Below are positions 62,199-64,000 of a stretch of DNA of 64,000 nt, one piece after another (within the stretch, counting starts at the first letter, position 1; every line of letters begins with the position of its first letter). The translations under genes were made by a program, and so were the position numbers. The notes beneath the pieces were generated by a model, which saw nothing but the letters and a program-made list of their open reading frames with translations, had not been told where the DNA came from and made no database searches. This DNA is from Halalkalibacter urbisdiaboli (lineage in GTDB: Bacteria > Bacillota > Bacilli > Bacillales > Bacillaceae_D): positions 1 through 64,000 of the forward strand of contig NZ_MVJM01000003.1 of assembly GCF_002156385.1 (NCBI RefSeq), written 5' to 3'.

Positions 62199-63305
62199 TT
62201 GCGTTTACTGAAAAGGAGAAGGGGTATGGTAGTCGGATTTATCTTTATTAGTCTTATTGCTTTGACAGCATACTATATTTTTTTTTCGAAAAATAACGTG
62301 AAGGAAACTACATGGGAAGCTCATGAGTCACCAGAGGAAGCAGGCTTTTCTTCCGAAAGGTTAGCAAAGGCCAGGAGCTATTATGAGGCCTTAAATTCTA
62401 CAGCCTTTATGGTCATTTATGATGGAAAGGTCCTCGTTTCATGGGGGGACGTTTCAAAAAATACGAATGCTCATTCAGTACGCAAAAGCTTTCTCAGTGC
62501 ATTATATGGAATTCATATGAAAGGGGAGCAATTGCATCTTAATGATACATTAGAAACATTAGAAATAGATGATTCTCCGCCATTGACATACCTTGAAAAA
62601 CAAGCAACGATACGTCACTTGTTAACCTCAACTTCAGGGGTATATCATGAGGCTGGAGAAGAATCATGGAGAATGAGGAGAAATCGACCAGGTAGAGAAA
62701 CACATGAGGCTGGAAGTCATTTCTATTATAATAATTGGGACTTTAATGTGTTAGGAACCATTTTCAATAAGCAAACAAATTTAGATTTGTTTAAAGAATT
62801 TAAAGAAGCGATTGCGGATCCAATTGGTATGGAGGATTTCACGTTATTGAATACGACTTATAAAGAAGAACCACAGTTTTCAATTCATCCCTCATATTTA
62901 TTTCAAATGTCAGCTAGAGATATGGCTCGATTTGGACAGCTTTATCTGCAGGAAGGAGCATGGGCTGGTCAGCAGCTCATCCCAAAAGACTGGATAAAGC
63001 TAAGCACAACAGCGCAAGCAAAGGTACCAAATAACGCTATTTATTCCTACGGGTATATGTGGTGGGTCGCAACTGAGTCTCCATTTTCAGAACTTGGACT
63101 TTACTCTGCGATAGGCCGATATGGTCAATCCATTGATATCATTCCTGAAAAAAACATGGTGTTTGTTCATCGAGTCGATTCGAACCCAAGAACATTTCGA
63201 TTATTAAATCGAAGTGTGAATCAAGAGCAACGATTGCGACTTCTTGAGCTTATTTTAGAGGCACAATTGACGAAGGAAGAATTAATGGAGGATGAACGAA
63301 GCTAA
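62199..63305 (+). CDS. Serine hydrolase, class C beta-lactamase/DD-peptidase fold
   Basis: A 368-residue protein with one N-terminal transmembrane anchor (MVVGFIFISLIALTAYYIFF, ~10-29) and an extracytoplasmic beta-lactamase-related domain. The nucleophile motif SVRK is at 93-96 and a YNN motif (177-179) matches the YxN element. GRYGQS near residue 307 may replace the KTG triad. It is likely an esterase or peptidase rather than a true beta-lactamase. A TTG start at 62199 follows AAAGGATGA; the ATG at 62226 is a weaker option. Monocistronic. Confidence 0.87.
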   Translation: MRLLKRRRGMVVGFIFISLIALTAYYIFFSKNNVKETTWEAHESPEEAGFSSERLAKARSYYEALNSTAFMVIYDGKVLVSWGDVSKNTNAHSVRKSFLSALYGIHMKGEQLHLNDTLETLEIDDSPPLTYLEKQATIRHLLTSTSGVYHEAGEESWRMRRNRPGRETHEAGSHFYYNNWDFNVLGTIFNKQTNLDLFKEFKEAIADPIGMEDFTLLNTTYKEEPQFSIHPSYLFQMSARDMARFGQLYLQEGAWAGQQLIPKDWIKLSTTAQAKVPNNAIYSYGYMWWVATESPFSELGLYSAIGRYGQSIDIIPEKNMVFVHRVDSNPRTFRLLNRSVNQEQRLRLLELILEAQLTKEELMEDERS

Positions 63306-63317
63306 TAAGCATTCAAA

Positions 63318-63362
63318 GAGGCTGTGCCCAAAGGTTGTTTTTTAACCTTTTGGGCACAGCCT
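63318..63362 (+). terminator. Terminator (AAAGGTT hairpin family)
   Basis: A stem GAGGCTGTGCCCAAAGGTT with its complement AACCTTTTGGGCACAGCCT (one bulge), loop TTTTTT-like. It lies 13 bases after the serine hydrolase stop. Confidence 0.8.
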
Positions 63363-63452
63363 TCATGATGAGTGGGGTTCTCATCGTAAGACATGTAGCG
63401 GACGAAGCTATTGCTGTGCACGCTTTAATGCTTTTGATACAACCCCTTTCGT

Positions 63453-64000
63453 TTATCCAGTGTGAGAGGAGTATGATTGTATCGCTTTCTGCGTTTTCCT
63501 AGTCGATGGCTGCTGATAGCCAATTCCAACTTTTCCTATTAAATAAGCAGCGTATTTCCATCTCGATACATACTGGATTGTGTAAATCGAGCACATCGTA
63601 CTCCCGGCAAAGAGTAGAAAGATATAGGAATAACCAAGATTGATTGACATGAACTGAAAAGCAAAGTCAAAGACAGCTTGATAGAACATATGAAGCAAGT
63701 AGATGCCGAATGAGTATTGACTAATAAATACAATGGATTGTGGGATAGTCTGCATCTTATTGGCAATGTAAAATAAGAAAAAGCCGACTGTCATTGTGTG
63801 AAACAGCATATCAATGCGCTTCGAGCTGTGAATAGCTAACCAATCAGAGTGATAAAAGAAAAGCAGGAGCGCACTCGTTAAGAGAGGGCCGGCTAGAACA
63901 AGGCCTTTCCATTTTTCTAATTGAACCATAAAGCGTTCGTAATACGTCCCGCAGTAATAGCCTAAAGTAAAATAGAACAGCCAACCGAGAAACGGAACCC
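63453..64000 (-). CDS. Acyltransferase 3 family membrane protein (partial, 5' end outside window)
   Basis: The frame is open from the window edge (64000) to the stop at 63453, so the N-terminal part is missing. About 180 residues are visible with five or six hydrophobic segments. The part upstream of Met 63929 continues FYFTLGYYCGTYYERF. YSFGIYLLHMFYQAVFDF is the typical ISxxSFGIYLLH element of acyltransferase 3 (OatA/WecH-like) proteins, which O-acetylate cell-wall or exopolymer sugars. The active-site His lies in the missing part. Confidence 0.82.
   Translation of the reverse strand, partial: VPFLGWLFYFTLGYYCGTYYERFMVQLEKWKGLVLAGPLLTSALLLFFYHSDWLAIHSSKRIDMLFHTMTVGFFLFYIANKMQTIPQSIVFISQYSFGIYLLHMFYQAVFDFAFQFMSINLGYSYIFLLFAGSTMCSIYTIQYVSRWKYAAYLIGKVGIGYQQPSTRKTQKAIQSYSSHTG

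Overview
This is a chromosomal segment from a low-GC, endospore-forming Gram-positive bacterium of the family Bacillaceae. The gene order follows the yqg/yqh/yqi part of the Bacillus chromosome: comG-aroK, yqgX/yqgW, yqhG/yqhH, gcvT-gcvPA-gcvPB, lipM, mntR, efp, spoIIIAA-AH, accBC, nusB, folD, xseAB, ispA, dxs, argR, recN, spoIVB, spo0A, bkd. The complete spoIIIA operon, spoIVB, spo0A, splB and an sspH-type small acid-soluble protein mark a spore former. An OLE RNA with its membrane partner OapA, between ispA and dxs, points to an alkaliphilic or otherwise extremophilic lineage related to Alkalihalobacillus (Bacillus) halodurans. The species cannot be fixed from the sequence alone.

Layout. 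1-2080: the 3' end of a 23S rRNA, a 5S rRNA and 13 tRNA genes. Two of these (fMet, Lys) are preceded by duplicated, structured spacers that each carry a 5' tRNA fragment. 2190-3220: decayed ISL3 and IS3 transposase genes. 3390-7640: yidD, a comG pseudopilin operon without comGA and comGB, aroK, yqzE, a Cys-rich HTH regulator and yqgY. 7700-8220: a candidate C-rich small RNA and composite hairpin repeats. 8219-12000: yqgX, yqgW, yqhG, yqhH. 12046-16233: a glycine riboswitch and the glycine cleavage operon. 16285-25771: sspH, yqhL, lipM, a frameshifted dat, nrdJ with NrdR boxes, splB, mntR, yqhO, yqhP, yqhR. 25936-33746: aroQ, pepP, efp, yqhV and the spoIIIA operon. 34271-45222: a hypothetical gene, accBC, an Asp23 protein, nusB, folD, xseAB, ispA, OLE RNA, oapA, dxs, tlyA. 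45588-53460: argR, recN, spoIVB, spo0A, a steA-glycosyltransferase-MraY-like cluster and a DUF2627 gene. 53873-61167: lpdV-bkdAA-bkdAB-bkdB, a secreted helical protein, an orphan Zur-regulated zinc-binding lipoprotein and brxB. 61326-64000: a hypothetical gene, tRNA-Arg(CCG), a beta-lactamase-fold serine hydrolase and a truncated acyltransferase.

How the genes fit together. Branched-chain keto-acid dehydrogenase, the glycine cleavage system and LipM all depend on lipoyl chemistry. accBC, ispA and dxs supply fatty-acid and isoprenoid precursors, and OLE/OapA lies inside the isoprenoid cluster. spo0A, spoIVB and spoIIIA cover initiation of sporulation, SigK signalling and the forespore-mother cell channel. 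Regulatory elements visible in the DNA are a tandem glycine riboswitch with a terminator, paired NrdR boxes before nrdJ, paired Zur boxes around the znuA promoter, 0A boxes before spo0A and many intrinsic terminators.

Oddities include a single-base frameshift in dat, spoIIIAD and comGE without an in-frame ATG/GTG/TTG at the expected place, and a family of modular covarying intergenic hairpin repeats in three places.
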